A stretch of DNA of 64,000 nt from Actinomycetospora lutea (GTDB lineage: Bacteria; Actinomycetota; Actinomycetes; Mycobacteriales; Pseudonocardiaceae), in NCBI RefSeq assembly GCF_028737205.1, contig NZ_JAQZAL010000023.1, positions 28,204-92,203 of the forward strand, read 5' to 3'. Numbering within the stretch: position 1 is the stretch's first letter; the number at the start of each line of letters is the position of its first letter. The notes beneath the pieces were generated by a model, which had not been told where the DNA came from, did not search any database, and saw only the letters and a list, made by a program, of their open reading frames with translations. This document shows, in pieces, positions 42,047-50,263 of the stretch. The position numbers and the translations under genes were made by a program.

Positions 42047-43318
42047 TCAGGGACGGGCGATCCCCAGCTGGTAGTCGTCGAGGTAGCGCGACGCGAACCC
42101 GGCCTCGGAGTAGGCCAGGTAGAAGTCCCACATCCGCACGAAGGTCTCGTCGAAGCCGAGCGCGCGCACCTCGTCCCCGTGGGCGAGGAAGCTCGCGCGC
42201 CACCGGTGCAGCGTCTCGGCGTAGTCGAGCCCGATCGAGCGGCGTTCGTCCACCCGCATCGTCGTGTACCGGGCGAGGGTCTCGTCGACGGCCTCCAGGC
42301 TCGGGATGAGCCCGCCGGGGAACACGTACTTGTGGATCCAGGTGTACGACGCCTTGGTCGCCTCGAGCCGGTGGTGCGGCATGGTGATCGACTGCAGGCC
42401 GAAGCGCCCGCCCGGGACGAGCAGCCGGTCGACGGTGCGGAAGTACTCCGGCCAGAAGCGCTCGCCGACGGCCTCGATCATCTCGATGCTGATGACGGCG
42501 TCGTAGGAGCCGGTGGCCTCGCGGTAGTCGCGGACGTCGATGGTGATGCGGTCGGAGACCCCGGCGCGCTCCGCGCGAGCGCGGGCGAGCTCGGCCTGCT
42601 CCACCGACAGCGTCAGGGTGGTGACCCGCGCGCCGCGCCGGGCCGCCCGGATGGCCGCCTCGCCCCACCCGGTACCGATCTCGAGCACGTGCTGTCCCGG
42701 CCGCACCCCGGCGAGGTCGAGGATGCCGTCGATCTTGCGGTGCTGGGCGTCGACGAGCGGCTCCGCCGGGCGCCGCGGGTCGAACCAGGCGGCCGAGTAC
42801 ACCATCGACTCGTCGAGGAACAGCGCGAACAGGTCGTTCGACAGGTCGTAGTGCCGGTGCACGTTCTCCTGCGAGACCTCCGCGTCCGCGGCGACCTCCT
42901 CGCGCGGCTGCCCGCGGTCGTAGAGACGGCGCAGGTTGCGCAGCGGGCGGGGGACCAGCTCCTCGATGTGGTCGACCATGACGCGCAGGACGCCGACGAG
43001 GTCGGGGGAGTCCCAGTCGCCGACCATCCAGCCCTCGCCGAACCCGATGAGGCCCTGGCGACCCAGCCGCGTGAAGAAGGCCTCGGGGCGGATCAGGCGC
43101 AGTGCGGGCCCCGCGGTGTCGCCCTCGACCGACCCGTCGGGCCACACGAGGTGCATCGGCAGGCGCGTGACCGCCGAGCGCACCAGGCCGCGGGCCACCG
43201 TCATGCGCAGCCGGTTCTCGCCCGGATCCTGCAGGCCCGGCCAGACACCTTCCGCGGGACGCGGGAGGACGCGTCCGCACCCGGCGGTGGAGACGGTGGT
43301 GCGCGAGGTCGGAGACAC
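42047..43318 (-). CDS. Cyclopropane-fatty-acyl-phospholipid synthase
   Basis: A 423-residue SAM-dependent lipid methyltransferase. The N-terminal part carries family sequences such as GFGEGWMVGDWDSPDL. The catalytic domain begins near HYDLSNDLFALFLDESMVYS, has SAM motif VLEIGTGWG and the substrate-side IEMIEAVGERFW. It should methylenate or methylate unsaturated acyl chains in membrane phospholipids (cyclopropane or 10-methyl branch formation). It is nearer to Cfa/UfaA1 than to mycolic acid CmaA enzymes because of the long N-terminus. GTG start after GAGGAC. A GTGA-CGA-TCAC inverted repeat lies upstream at 43465-43475. Confidence 0.93.
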   Translation of the reverse strand: MSPTSRTTVSTAGCGRVLPRPAEGVWPGLQDPGENRLRMTVARGLVRSAVTRLPMHLVWPDGSVEGDTAGPALRLIRPEAFFTRLGRQGLIGFGEGWMVGDWDSPDLVGVLRVMVDHIEELVPRPLRNLRRLYDRGQPREEVAADAEVSQENVHRHYDLSNDLFALFLDESMVYSAAWFDPRRPAEPLVDAQHRKIDGILDLAGVRPGQHVLEIGTGWGEAAIRAARRGARVTTLTLSVEQAELARARAERAGVSDRITIDVRDYREATGSYDAVISIEMIEAVGERFWPEYFRTVDRLLVPGGRFGLQSITMPHHRLEATKASYTWIHKYVFPGGLIPSLEAVDETLARYTTMRVDERRSIGLDYAETLHRWRASFLAHGDEVRALGFDETFVRMWDFYLAYSEAGFASRYLDDYQLGIARP

Positions 43319-43564
43319 GGTGACGTCCTCTCGTCCGCGGCCGGAGGTCTCGACCGCTGTGCTGCGTCGGCGACGCCCTCGTGCGTCGCGTTCGCCGCCA
43401 CCTTCGTGATCGGGCCCCGGGGTGTTCGCTCCTTTTCGCCGAGATCACGCGCGCCGTCGCCCAGGTGACGATCACTCACGGACCGCTGTCGTGCGTTACC
43501 GTGCGAAACCTGCGCAGGTCGGACGGTTGCCCTGCCTCATCGGCGGGCTGCGGAGGAAGGTGCG

Positions 43565-45109
43565 ATGGGCGTCCCGGAGCAGCTGCGTCGGCTCGACGAG
43601 GACCTGGCCACCGGCCGGGTGGACGCCGAGTCCTACCGGCGGCGTCGCGACGAGATCCTCGCCTCGCGGCTCCCGGAGCCCCCGCCGCCGGCCGTTCGGG
43701 ACGACCTCGACGACAGCGAGCTCGACGCCGCCGACCACGAGCTCGGCCTCGACGACGGGCTCGCCGAGGGCTACGCGACGCGGCGGCCGGGCACGGGAGC
43801 GCCGGAGGTCGCGCGCGGCAACGGGCGCCCCTCGTCGACCCCGCCCGTGACCCCGCCGGCTGACCCGCCCGCTGCCCCGACCGGCCGGCCGCCGTCCCGT
43901 CCGCCCGAGCGTCCGTCGTCGCCACCGCGCGGCGGTCCACCGGTCGACCGGCGTCCGCCACCGTCCCCGCCGCTCCCGCCACCCCCGATGCCCCCGACGC
44001 CCCCGACGCCCCCGCTGCCTCCGCCAGGACGACCCACCGGGCCGATGGGGGAGCGGACGCCGACGGGCTCACCGGCGACCCTCCCGGCGGCGGGGTCGGT
44101 GGAGAGCGCCCTCGCGCCTGACGCGGCCCCCGACGCCACCCCGGACGCCATCCCGGACGCCACCCCGGACGACGCGGGAGGTGAGACCCCGGCGGCCCCG
44201 CCGGCCGAGTCCGTCGCCGAACCGGACGCCGACCGGGACCCCGTGACGCCCGCCGCCGGGGTCGAGGACGACCGCCCCGACGGCGCCACCCGGTGGACAC
44301 CCCTGCCGGAGCGCCCCGCCCGGGTCAAGCCGGCGGACGCGACCCCGAGCACGGAGGACGCGGACGCCACCGGGGCCGCGACACCGCCGGCGGAGCCCGT
44401 CGACCCCGTCGACGCCGCCGACCCCGTCGACGCCGCCGACCCCGCCGACCTCGCCGCCGACCCCGAGGTCCCCGACGACGGCCGACCCCGCGGCATCCCC
44501 GTGCCCGCGACCGCCGCCGAGGCGCCGCCGCTGCCCGAGACGCGCCCGTCGGCGCCGACCCTGCGGCCGCCCCCGCCGCCCGCGGACGAGGAGGACGAGC
44601 CACGCACCGACGAGCGCCCCCTGCCCGCGGACCCCTTCCCGCCGCCGTTCCGGTGGTCGGCGCAGGACGCCGACGCCGAGGCGTCCCCGGACACGACGCA
44701 GGTCGTGCGCGGCGCCCCGGGCCCGGCCGCCGACCGCACCCAGGTCGTGGCGCGGGAGGAGCCGGCACCGGAGGCGACCCAGGTGGTGCCCCGTAGGTCG
44801 GGACCCCCGCACGCGCCGCGCACGACGGGGTCGTGGCCGAGCGGTCCGGCGCGCCCCGGCCCACCCCCGCCGCCGGAGCGGACCCAGTTCGTGCCCGGCG
44901 CGGTCCCGGCGCGCGCGGCGGGCGGCGGCGTCGCGCGCCCGGAGGACACGGCCCCGCCGTGGGCGAGCGCGGCCGCGCGGTCGGAGGGGCTGCCGGGTCG
45001 CGAGCTGTTCGCCCGCGGGCCGGGCCCGCGCGCCGGCGTCATCCTCGGCACGGTGGCGCTGCTGCTGCTCGTCGCGATCGTGCTGGTGGCGTCGATCGCG
45101 CTCGCGTAG
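43565..45109 (+). CDS. Disordered Pro/Ala/Asp-rich protein with C-terminal membrane anchor
   Basis: A 514-residue protein. The first 35 residues (MGVPEQLRRLDEDLATGRVD, then AESYRRRRDEIL) resemble the SHOCT-like short domain common in actinobacterial membrane proteins. About 430 residues of Pro, Ala, Asp and Thr follow, including ADPVDAADPADLAADP-type repeats and several TQVV motifs that could be kinase sites. The protein ends in one hydrophobic helix (GVILGTVALLLLVAIVLVAS). With no signal peptide this is a tail-anchored arrangement with the body in the cytoplasm. ATG with GGAGGAAGG upstream. Function unknown. Confidence 0.8.
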   Translation: MGVPEQLRRLDEDLATGRVDAESYRRRRDEILASRLPEPPPPAVRDDLDDSELDAADHELGLDDGLAEGYATRRPGTGAPEVARGNGRPSSTPPVTPPADPPAAPTGRPPSRPPERPSSPPRGGPPVDRRPPPSPPLPPPPMPPTPPTPPLPPPGRPTGPMGERTPTGSPATLPAAGSVESALAPDAAPDATPDAIPDATPDDAGGETPAAPPAESVAEPDADRDPVTPAAGVEDDRPDGATRWTPLPERPARVKPADATPSTEDADATGAATPPAEPVDPVDAADPVDAADPADLAADPEVPDDGRPRGIPVPATAAEAPPLPETRPSAPTLRPPPPPADEEDEPRTDERPLPADPFPPPFRWSAQDADAEASPDTTQVVRGAPGPAADRTQVVAREEPAPEATQVVPRRSGPPHAPRTTGSWPSGPARPGPPPPPERTQFVPGAVPARAAGGGVARPEDTAPPWASAAARSEGLPGRELFARGPGPRAGVILGTVALLLLVAIVLVASIALA

Positions 45110-45120
45110 GAGCCGCTCAC

Positions 45121-45126
45121 TAGGCT
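45121..45126 (+). promoter_or_regulatory. -10 box, probable leaderless promoter of the PIG-L gene
   Basis: TAGGCT ends seven nucleotides before the GTG at 45134. No Shine-Dalgarno sequence is evident. Confidence 0.45.
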
Positions 45127-45133
45127 CTGGGGC

Positions 45134-45910
45134 GTGGCGACCATGGTCAGCTTCCACGCACACCCCGACGACGAGTGCATCAGCTGCGGCGGGGTCATGC
45201 GCGCCGCCGCCGACGCCGGTCACCGCGTGGTGCTGGTCGTCGCGACCCGCGGCGAGCACGGCGAGATCGTGCCCGGCGTGCTCGCCGACGGCGAGACGCT
45301 GGCCGAGCGCCGGGTCGAGGAGACCCACGAGTCCGCGAAGGTGCTCGGCGCGGCCCGGGTCGAGTTCCTCGGCTACGTCGATTCCGGGATGGTCGACACC
45401 GACACCAACGGCGCCGCCGGGTCGTTCTGGTCCGCCGACGTCGAGGAGGCCGCCGAGCGCCTGGCGGCGATCCTGCGGGAGGAGGACGCGGAGGTCCTCA
45501 CCTGCTACGACCGCATCGGTGGCTACGGGCACCCCGACCACATCCAGGTCCACCGGGTGGGACGCCGGGCCGGCGAGCTGGCCGGCACGCCGCGGGTCTA
45601 CGAGGCCACCAGCAACCGCGACGAGTTCCGCCGCATGGCCGAGATGGCGCGCGAGGCCGGCGAGGAGATGCCCGACCTCGACCCGGAGTCGTTCGGCTCG
45701 CCCGAGTCCGAGCTGACGACCCGCGTCGACGTCACGCCGTGGCTGGAGGCCAAGCGCGCGGCGATGCGGGCGCACCGCAGCCAGATCCCGGACGACTCCT
45801 TCTTCCTGGCGCTGCCCCACGACCGGTTCGCGCTGGCCTTCGGCACCGAGTGGTTCATCCGTGTCGGCGGCGACCCCGCCCACCGCGAGGACACGCTCTT
45901 CCCCACGTAG
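45134..45910 (+). CDS. PIG-L/LmbE-family zinc deacetylase (MshB/Mca-like)
   Basis: A 258-residue zinc hydrolase of the family that includes MshB and mycothiol S-conjugate amidase Mca. The metal and catalytic motif is AHPDDE (9-14) and the second motif is GHPDH (132-136). Family members remove N-acetyl groups from glucosaminyl-inositols or cleave mycothiol conjugates. The C-terminal part (VTPWLEAKRAAMRAHRSQIP) is typical of the wider family, but overall length is shorter than Mca (about 290), so the exact role is uncertain. GTG start is preceded by TAGGCT; an ATG lies three codons in. Confidence 0.92.
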   Translation: MATMVSFHAHPDDECISCGGVMRAAADAGHRVVLVVATRGEHGEIVPGVLADGETLAERRVEETHESAKVLGAARVEFLGYVDSGMVDTDTNGAAGSFWSADVEEAAERLAAILREEDAEVLTCYDRIGGYGHPDHIQVHRVGRRAGELAGTPRVYEATSNRDEFRRMAEMAREAGEEMPDLDPESFGSPESELTTRVDVTPWLEAKRAAMRAHRSQIPDDSFFLALPHDRFALAFGTEWFIRVGGDPAHREDTLFPT

Positions 45911-45993
45911 CGCCCGGCCCCGGCTACGGGCGCGACCCCCGCGCCGTGGTGATATGGACGTCGACACCTGACCCTCGGGAGCGGAGCCGGCGG

Positions 45994-46032
45994 ATGCCGA
46001 ACGAGATCGTCGTCGAGCCGGGGACGGCCTGA
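45994..46032 (+). CDS. Possible 12-codon upstream peptide
   Basis: ATG at 45994 with GGGAGCGGAG upstream opens a 12-residue frame (MPNEIVVEPGTA) whose TGA is one nucleotide before the GTG of the next gene (46034). A TGATAT box lies at 45950-45955. The spacing suggests a coupling or leader peptide for the membrane protein. It may equally be chance. Confidence 0.3.
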   Translation: MPNEIVVEPGTA

Positions 46033-46033
46033 G

Positions 46034-47563
46034 GTGGCCACCGGCCTCGACCCGGCGACCCGCTCGGACCACGACGTCCCGACCGTCGACGACACCCCGC
46101 CGCGCCGGACGCTCCCGCGCCCGTCGCCGCCGACCCTGCTGATCGCGGCCGTCGGCGCGCTGATGGGCGGGCTGCTGTTCCTCGTGGCGTACCGCGGGAT
46201 GCCCGACGACTCCTACATCACGCTGGACTACGCGCGGAACGTCGCCGAGCTCGGGCACTGGGGCCTCACGCCGTTCCGCGACGCCAACTCGGCCACGTCG
46301 CCGCTGAACGTGTGGCTCCTCGCCGCCGGCATCGTCGTCACCGGGCGTCCGGCGGTCTCGGCCGGTCTCGTCCTCGTCCTCACCACCACCGCCATGGCGG
46401 TCTGGGCGGCGGGCCTGGCCGGGCAGCTGGGCCTGCGCCGCCCGGTGGTCGCGTTCCTCACCGTGGGCCTGATCGTCACCTCGCCGATCTTCGCCGCGGT
46501 GGTCGGCATGGAGTCGTTCCTGGTGGCGGCCCTGCTGGTCGCCGTCGCGCGCTACGCGGCCGCCCACAGGCCGGTGGCGACGGGGATCGTCACGGGGCTC
46601 GGGGTGCTCACCCGCCCCGACCTCGTGCTGCCCGCGGTCGTCCTCGTCGCGGTGCTGTTCCTCGCCGCGGCCCCGCGCGCGGTGCGCGGTGCGCTGGTGG
46701 CCGTCGGTGTCGGCGCGCTGGTCACGCTGCCCTGGCACGTGTGGTCGTGGTTCGCGCTCGGCAGCTTCGTGCCCGACAGCCTCATCATCAAGACGAGCGG
46801 CGCCTTCCCCGGCGGCGAGGTCTTCGGCAACGGGCCGCTGTTCATGGCGGAACGCTGGCCGATGGCGATGCTCGTCGTGGGCGTGGTCGTCGGGGTGGGC
46901 CTGGTGTCCGTCGCCGTCTCGGCCGCGCGGTGGGTCCGGGGGCAGGGGCGGCTGCTCGACCGCGTCGTGGTCGCGGCCGGCCTCGCGGGCGCGGTGCACT
47001 ACGCGGCCTACGCGGCGATGGGCGTCTCGTCCTACATCTGGTACTACTGCCCGTCGTTGGCGCTGCTGACGCTGTGCGCCGCGCTCGGTGCGGCCGACCT
47101 GAGCCGGCAGCGCACCACCGCGGTCGTCACCGGGCTGGCGCTCGTGGCGGGGGTGAGCATCGGCCACCAGACCGCGCTCGGGATCCCCTGGCCGCACCCG
47201 GCGGTGTTCGGCAACTGGGCCAGCGCCGCCGACTACATCAACGCGGGCTCCGGGCTCGGCGCGGCCGTGCCGGCGGACCAGAGCATCCTCGCACCCGGTG
47301 AGATCGGGACCATCGCCTTCGCGTGCCGCTGCGACATCGTCGACCAGTTCAGCGACCGGGCGCGCCTGATGTCCATCGTCGACTCGCGTCTCGCCACGGC
47401 GGGCCCGCTCGAGGGGCTCCTGCTGCGCGTGAACTTCCTGCACGCCGAGCGCCGGGCCGTCGAGCCGCCCGACCGGGTGCTGACCTACGAGACCGGCACG
47501 GGTCCCGGCTGGCCGACCTACGTCATCGGCCGCGGCGCCGGGCACCTCTTCCTGGAGCCGTAG
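46034..47563 (+). CDS. GT-C-like polytopic membrane protein, putative glycosyltransferase
   Basis: A 509-residue membrane protein with about ten hydrophobic segments starting near residue 35. The loop after the first helix contains GMPDDSYITLDYARN, the acidic-pair motif seen in GT-C polyprenyl-phosphate-sugar transferases. The C-terminal 120 residues are soluble and contain CRCD. Such proteins transfer mannose or arabinose from a lipid carrier to envelope glycans or proteins. The donor and acceptor are unknown. GTG start directly after a short upstream frame. The stop is 6 nt from the stop of the convergent response regulator. Confidence 0.75.
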   Translation: MATGLDPATRSDHDVPTVDDTPPRRTLPRPSPPTLLIAAVGALMGGLLFLVAYRGMPDDSYITLDYARNVAELGHWGLTPFRDANSATSPLNVWLLAAGIVVTGRPAVSAGLVLVLTTTAMAVWAAGLAGQLGLRRPVVAFLTVGLIVTSPIFAAVVGMESFLVAALLVAVARYAAAHRPVATGIVTGLGVLTRPDLVLPAVVLVAVLFLAAAPRAVRGALVAVGVGALVTLPWHVWSWFALGSFVPDSLIIKTSGAFPGGEVFGNGPLFMAERWPMAMLVVGVVVGVGLVSVAVSAARWVRGQGRLLDRVVVAAGLAGAVHYAAYAAMGVSSYIWYYCPSLALLTLCAALGAADLSRQRTTAVVTGLALVAGVSIGHQTALGIPWPHPAVFGNWASAADYINAGSGLGAAVPADQSILAPGEIGTIAFACRCDIVDQFSDRARLMSIVDSRLATAGPLEGLLLRVNFLHAERRAVEPPDRVLTYETGTGPGWPTYVIGRGAGHLFLEP

Positions 47564-47569
47564 GCGGGA

Positions 47570-48256
47570 TCAGCCCTCGAGGATGTAGCCGCGACCGCGC
47601 ACGGTGCGGATGCGCTCCGCGCCGAGCTTGCGGCGCAGGTAGCCGATGTAGACCTCGACGATGTTCGAGGTCGGCGGGCCACCCCAGACGCGGGTGACCA
47701 GCTGCTCCTGGGACATCGCCTGCCCGCGCGGGTGGCGGATGAGCGCGTCGACCACCGCGTACTCGGTGCGCGACAGGCTCACCGGCTTGTTCTCGACGAA
47801 CACCTGCTCGAGGGCGGTGTCGACGGCCACCTCGCCGCGGCGCAGGAACAGCTGCGCGGTGGGGCGGTCGTCGCCGAGGCGCAGCCGCAGGCGCGCCAGC
47901 AGCTCCTCCATGGGGAAGGGCGTGACCAGGTAGTCGTCCTGCGTCGCGCGCAGGGTCGACACGGTGCGGTCGCGCGCCTCCGGGCTGGTCAGCGCGATGA
48001 TCGGGGTGCGGGGGCTGTCGCGGTGGAGGTCCGCGAGCACCTCCACCGGCCGCAGGCCCGGCATCTCCACGTCCAGCACGACGGCGCGCGCGCCGCTGGC
48101 CCGGGCGGTGGCCCCGACGCTCCAGCTCTCGCGCAGCAGCTGCGGTTCGAAGCCGTGCGACCGCAACGTCCCGACCAGGACGCTCGTTGTGCGATGGGAA
48201 GGGGCCACGCACAGCACGCGGCCCCGCTCCGCGCCCGCATAACGATCAGGTCTCAT
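47570..48256 (-). CDS. Orphan OmpR-type response regulator with degenerate receiver
   Basis: A 228-residue regulator with an N-terminal receiver domain and a C-terminal winged helix (135-228; SRTEYAVVDALIRHPRG, VWGGPPTSNIVEVYIGYLRR, IRTVRGRGYIL). The phospho-acceptor D62 is present in VLDVEMPG and T90 is retained. However, the acidic pair expected at residues 18-19 reads A-P, and the invariant Lys before PF is T112 (YLVTPF). Conventional phosphorylation is thus doubtful. No sensor kinase is adjacent. The ATG at 48256 has no Shine-Dalgarno sequence; GTG at 48217, with GGAG upstream, may be the real start. Confidence 0.88.
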   Translation of the reverse strand: MRPDRYAGAERGRVLCVAPSHRTTSVLVGTLRSHGFEPQLLRESWSVGATARASGARAVVLDVEMPGLRPVEVLADLHRDSPRTPIIALTSPEARDRTVSTLRATQDDYLVTPFPMEELLARLRLRLGDDRPTAQLFLRRGEVAVDTALEQVFVENKPVSLSRTEYAVVDALIRHPRGQAMSQEQLVTRVWGGPPTSNIVEVYIGYLRRKLGAERIRTVRGRGYILEG

Positions 48257-48277
48257 CGCGGTCCAGCTTGGACCGCG
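48257..48277. promoter_or_regulatory. Inverted repeat at the 5' end of the response regulator gene
   Basis: CGCGGTCC (48257-48264) and GGACCGCG (48270-48277) form a perfect 8-bp inverted repeat with spacer AGCTT. It directly abuts the ATG at 48256. It could be an autoregulatory site, or a hairpin that argues for the internal GTG start. Confidence 0.5.
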
Positions 48278-48645
48278 GCGCGTCCGAGTTCAATCGACGA
48301 GCGGCGAGCGGAGACGTGATGCTCGTCCGCCGCGCCGACCTGAGAGCGTGGTGGGGCGAGCGGCCCACTGACTCATCCGTTCGGCCGCATCAGACTGCCG
48401 GTCGTCGTGCCGAGCGGTCCTGCGAGCGGCGTCCGGACCTGAGATCTCTCAGATAAGCGGTCGCCGGACGGCCGTGTCCCTACCGTGACCTTCCGTCGGA
48501 GCCCGGGCGGCGACGCTCCCCCTTTGTCCTCTGCCGCCGTCCAGGCTCCGCCGACAACCCCACGCAGGTCACCCGTGCCCTCGGCGTCGACTCCCCGGAC
48601 GAGCTCCCCCGTCCCGGCGCCACGGGCACCGTCAGGAGGTTCCCC
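48278..48645. promoter_or_regulatory. Long leader/promoter region of the DUF1996 gene
   Basis: No gene is supported in these 368 bp. The inverted repeat CTGAGA-TC-TCTCAG (48439-48452) is followed by GATAAG, a possible -10 box, about 190 nt upstream of the GTG at 48646. AGGAGG lies just before that start. Confidence 0.45.
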
Positions 48646-50028
48646 GTGCCCCGACGCGGACGACATCGCACAACACTCCCGAAGCGGCTGCTCGCGATCG
48701 TCGCGGCGCTGCTCATCACCGGCGGCGTGGTCACGGTCGCCGGTTCCGCCTTCGCGGACTCGGACTCCGAGTCGGGGTCGGACTCGGGCTTCCTCAGCTC
48801 CTTGACCGGCTCGTCGGACGAGGAGTCCGGTGACGACTCCGGGGCCTCCGGCGACGGGGACGGGGACGGGTCCGGCCAGGAGGGCTCGGACGACGACGGC
48901 TCCGGTTCCGGCGACGACCAGGGCGACCAGGGCCAGGGCGACGAGGGTGACCAGGACGGCGACCAGGGCCAGGACGGTCAGGACGGCCAGGACCAGGGTG
49001 ACCAGCAGCGCCGTGGCGAGAACAACGGGATGAACGAGGACGTCGGCGAGATCGACGCCGACAACGAGGGCGCCCAGGTCGAGGCCGCCGAGGCGGCGGA
49101 CCCCTTCCCGGGCCGTGACGAGGCCGCCAACGCCGACGCCGGCGACTACGTCGACATCAACGACGTCGAGGTCAACAACAACATCGGCGAGGGCGGCGTG
49201 TTCAACGACGCGCAGGGCTCCTACCGCGTCGACTGCGGTGTCAGCGACCACAACAACTCCGACAACTACATGGCCGCGCCGGGCAAGCGGAACGGTGCCC
49301 AGCACGTCCACGACTACGTCGGCAACCAGACCACCGACGCGAACTCCGACGACGACCCCCTGCAGGAGGCGGCCGACGCGGGCCAGACCTCCTGCGTCAA
49401 CGGGGACGGCTCGGCCTTCTTCTGGCCGGTCCTGCGTGACATCAACGGCCAGAGCCCCGACGAGGGCGAGGACGGCGGCAGCCTCGACGGCAACGTCGGC
49501 TCGATCCTTAAGCCGGCCTCGGCCGACCTGACGTTCCACGGGCACGGCGACCGGGAGATCACCGCCATGCCGAGCCACCTCATGATGATCATGGGGAACG
49601 CCAAGCAGGGTGCGCAGGACGGCAAGAACGTCAACGCCAAGTACACCTGCTCCGGGCAGGGCAACGAGAACCGGATCACCGAGCAGTACCCGATCTGCGG
49701 TCCGGGTGAGCAGCTCACCCGCATCCTCGACTACCCGAGCTGCTGGGACGGCGAGAACCTGGAGTCCAAGGACTTCCGCTCGCACATCTTCTTCCCGGAC
49801 GCCCAGGGCAACTGCGAGGAGGACCAGGAGCCCATCCCGGCCCTGCGCATCACCCTGAAGTACGACCAGCCCGAGGGTCGCACGTTCCAGATCGACAGCT
49901 TCCCGAACGAGCAGCACGACCCGCGGACCGACCACTCCGACTTCCACAACATCGCCAGCCAGGCGTCGAACGACGCGGGGGCGGAGTGCATCAACAACAA
50001 CGAGGACTGCGCCAACCTGACGCAGTAG
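48646..50028 (+). CDS. Secreted DUF1996 protein with acidic low-complexity segment
   Basis: A 460-residue exported protein. A basic N-terminus (MPRRGRHRTTLPKR) and hydrophobic core lead to a Sec cleavage site near GSAFA-DS (about 37). Residues 38-130 are Asp/Ser/Gly/Gln repeats (DGDQGQDGQDGQDQGDQ). The remaining 320 residues match DUF1996, with the QHVHDYVGN motif, WPVLRD, MPSHLMMIMGN and six or more cysteines likely to form disulfides. DUF1996 proteins are best known from fungi and also occur in actinobacteria; some are linked to polysaccharide binding. Codon use is native. It stands alone between a structured promoter and a strong terminator. Confidence 0.85.
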   Translation: MPRRGRHRTTLPKRLLAIVAALLITGGVVTVAGSAFADSDSESGSDSGFLSSLTGSSDEESGDDSGASGDGDGDGSGQEGSDDDGSGSGDDQGDQGQGDEGDQDGDQGQDGQDGQDQGDQQRRGENNGMNEDVGEIDADNEGAQVEAAEAADPFPGRDEAANADAGDYVDINDVEVNNNIGEGGVFNDAQGSYRVDCGVSDHNNSDNYMAAPGKRNGAQHVHDYVGNQTTDANSDDDPLQEAADAGQTSCVNGDGSAFFWPVLRDINGQSPDEGEDGGSLDGNVGSILKPASADLTFHGHGDREITAMPSHLMMIMGNAKQGAQDGKNVNAKYTCSGQGNENRITEQYPICGPGEQLTRILDYPSCWDGENLESKDFRSHIFFPDAQGNCEEDQEPIPALRITLKYDQPEGRTFQIDSFPNEQHDPRTDHSDFHNIASQASNDAGAECINNNEDCANLTQ

Positions 50029-50052
50029 TCCGCTCCTGAGCACGACCCACGA

Positions 50053-50090
50053 GGGCCGTCCCCGTGATCCGAGGATCACGGGGGCGGCCC
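50053..50090 (+). terminator. Strong hairpin terminator after the DUF1996 gene
   Basis: The arms at 50053-50069 and 50074-50090 pair over 17 bp (one G-T pair) around the loop CGAG, and flanking CACGAG/CTCGTG can extend the stem. It lies 25 nt after the stop and separates the gene from the riboswitch. Confidence 0.8.
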
Positions 50091-50134
50091 CTCGTGTTCG
50101 TCTCGCGTACGGTCGTCGGCGGGCGTCGACCGAC

Positions 50135-50259
50135 GCCCACGGGAGTCCGGAGCCACCGGGCTGAGAGGGGACCTGGCCGCACTGCGCCCATTTCTGGGGG
50201 CGAACGGCAGCGGTCCCGACCGTCGGAACCTGATCCGGATCATGCCGGCGCAGGGAGGC
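50135..50259 (+). promoter_or_regulatory. TPP riboswitch (THI element)
   Basis: Conserved blocks are in order: ACGGGAGTCC (50139-50148), GGGCTGAGAG (50158-50167), the ACCTGATC core (50228-50235) and ATGCCGGCGCAGGGA (50242-50256). A variable P3 extension lies between. The last block runs into GGAGG, the Shine-Dalgarno sequence of the gene at 50264. The outer pairing GCC/GGC would include part of it. Control is therefore likely at translation initiation: bound thiamine pyrophosphate hides the ribosome binding site. Confidence 0.93.
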
Positions 50260-50263
50260 TGCT

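Noticed and set aside
43465..43475. GTGA-CGA-TCAC as a CRP/cAMP receptor site
   Set aside because: The spacer is 3 nt rather than the 6 nt of CRP-type sites, so it is mentioned only in the cyclopropane synthase entry.
44069..47545. A 1158-codon minus-strand frame opposite the disordered protein, PIG-L and GT-C-like genes
   Set aside because: Its translation is an antisense of recognised genes, rich in Arg/His/Asp, with no known domain.
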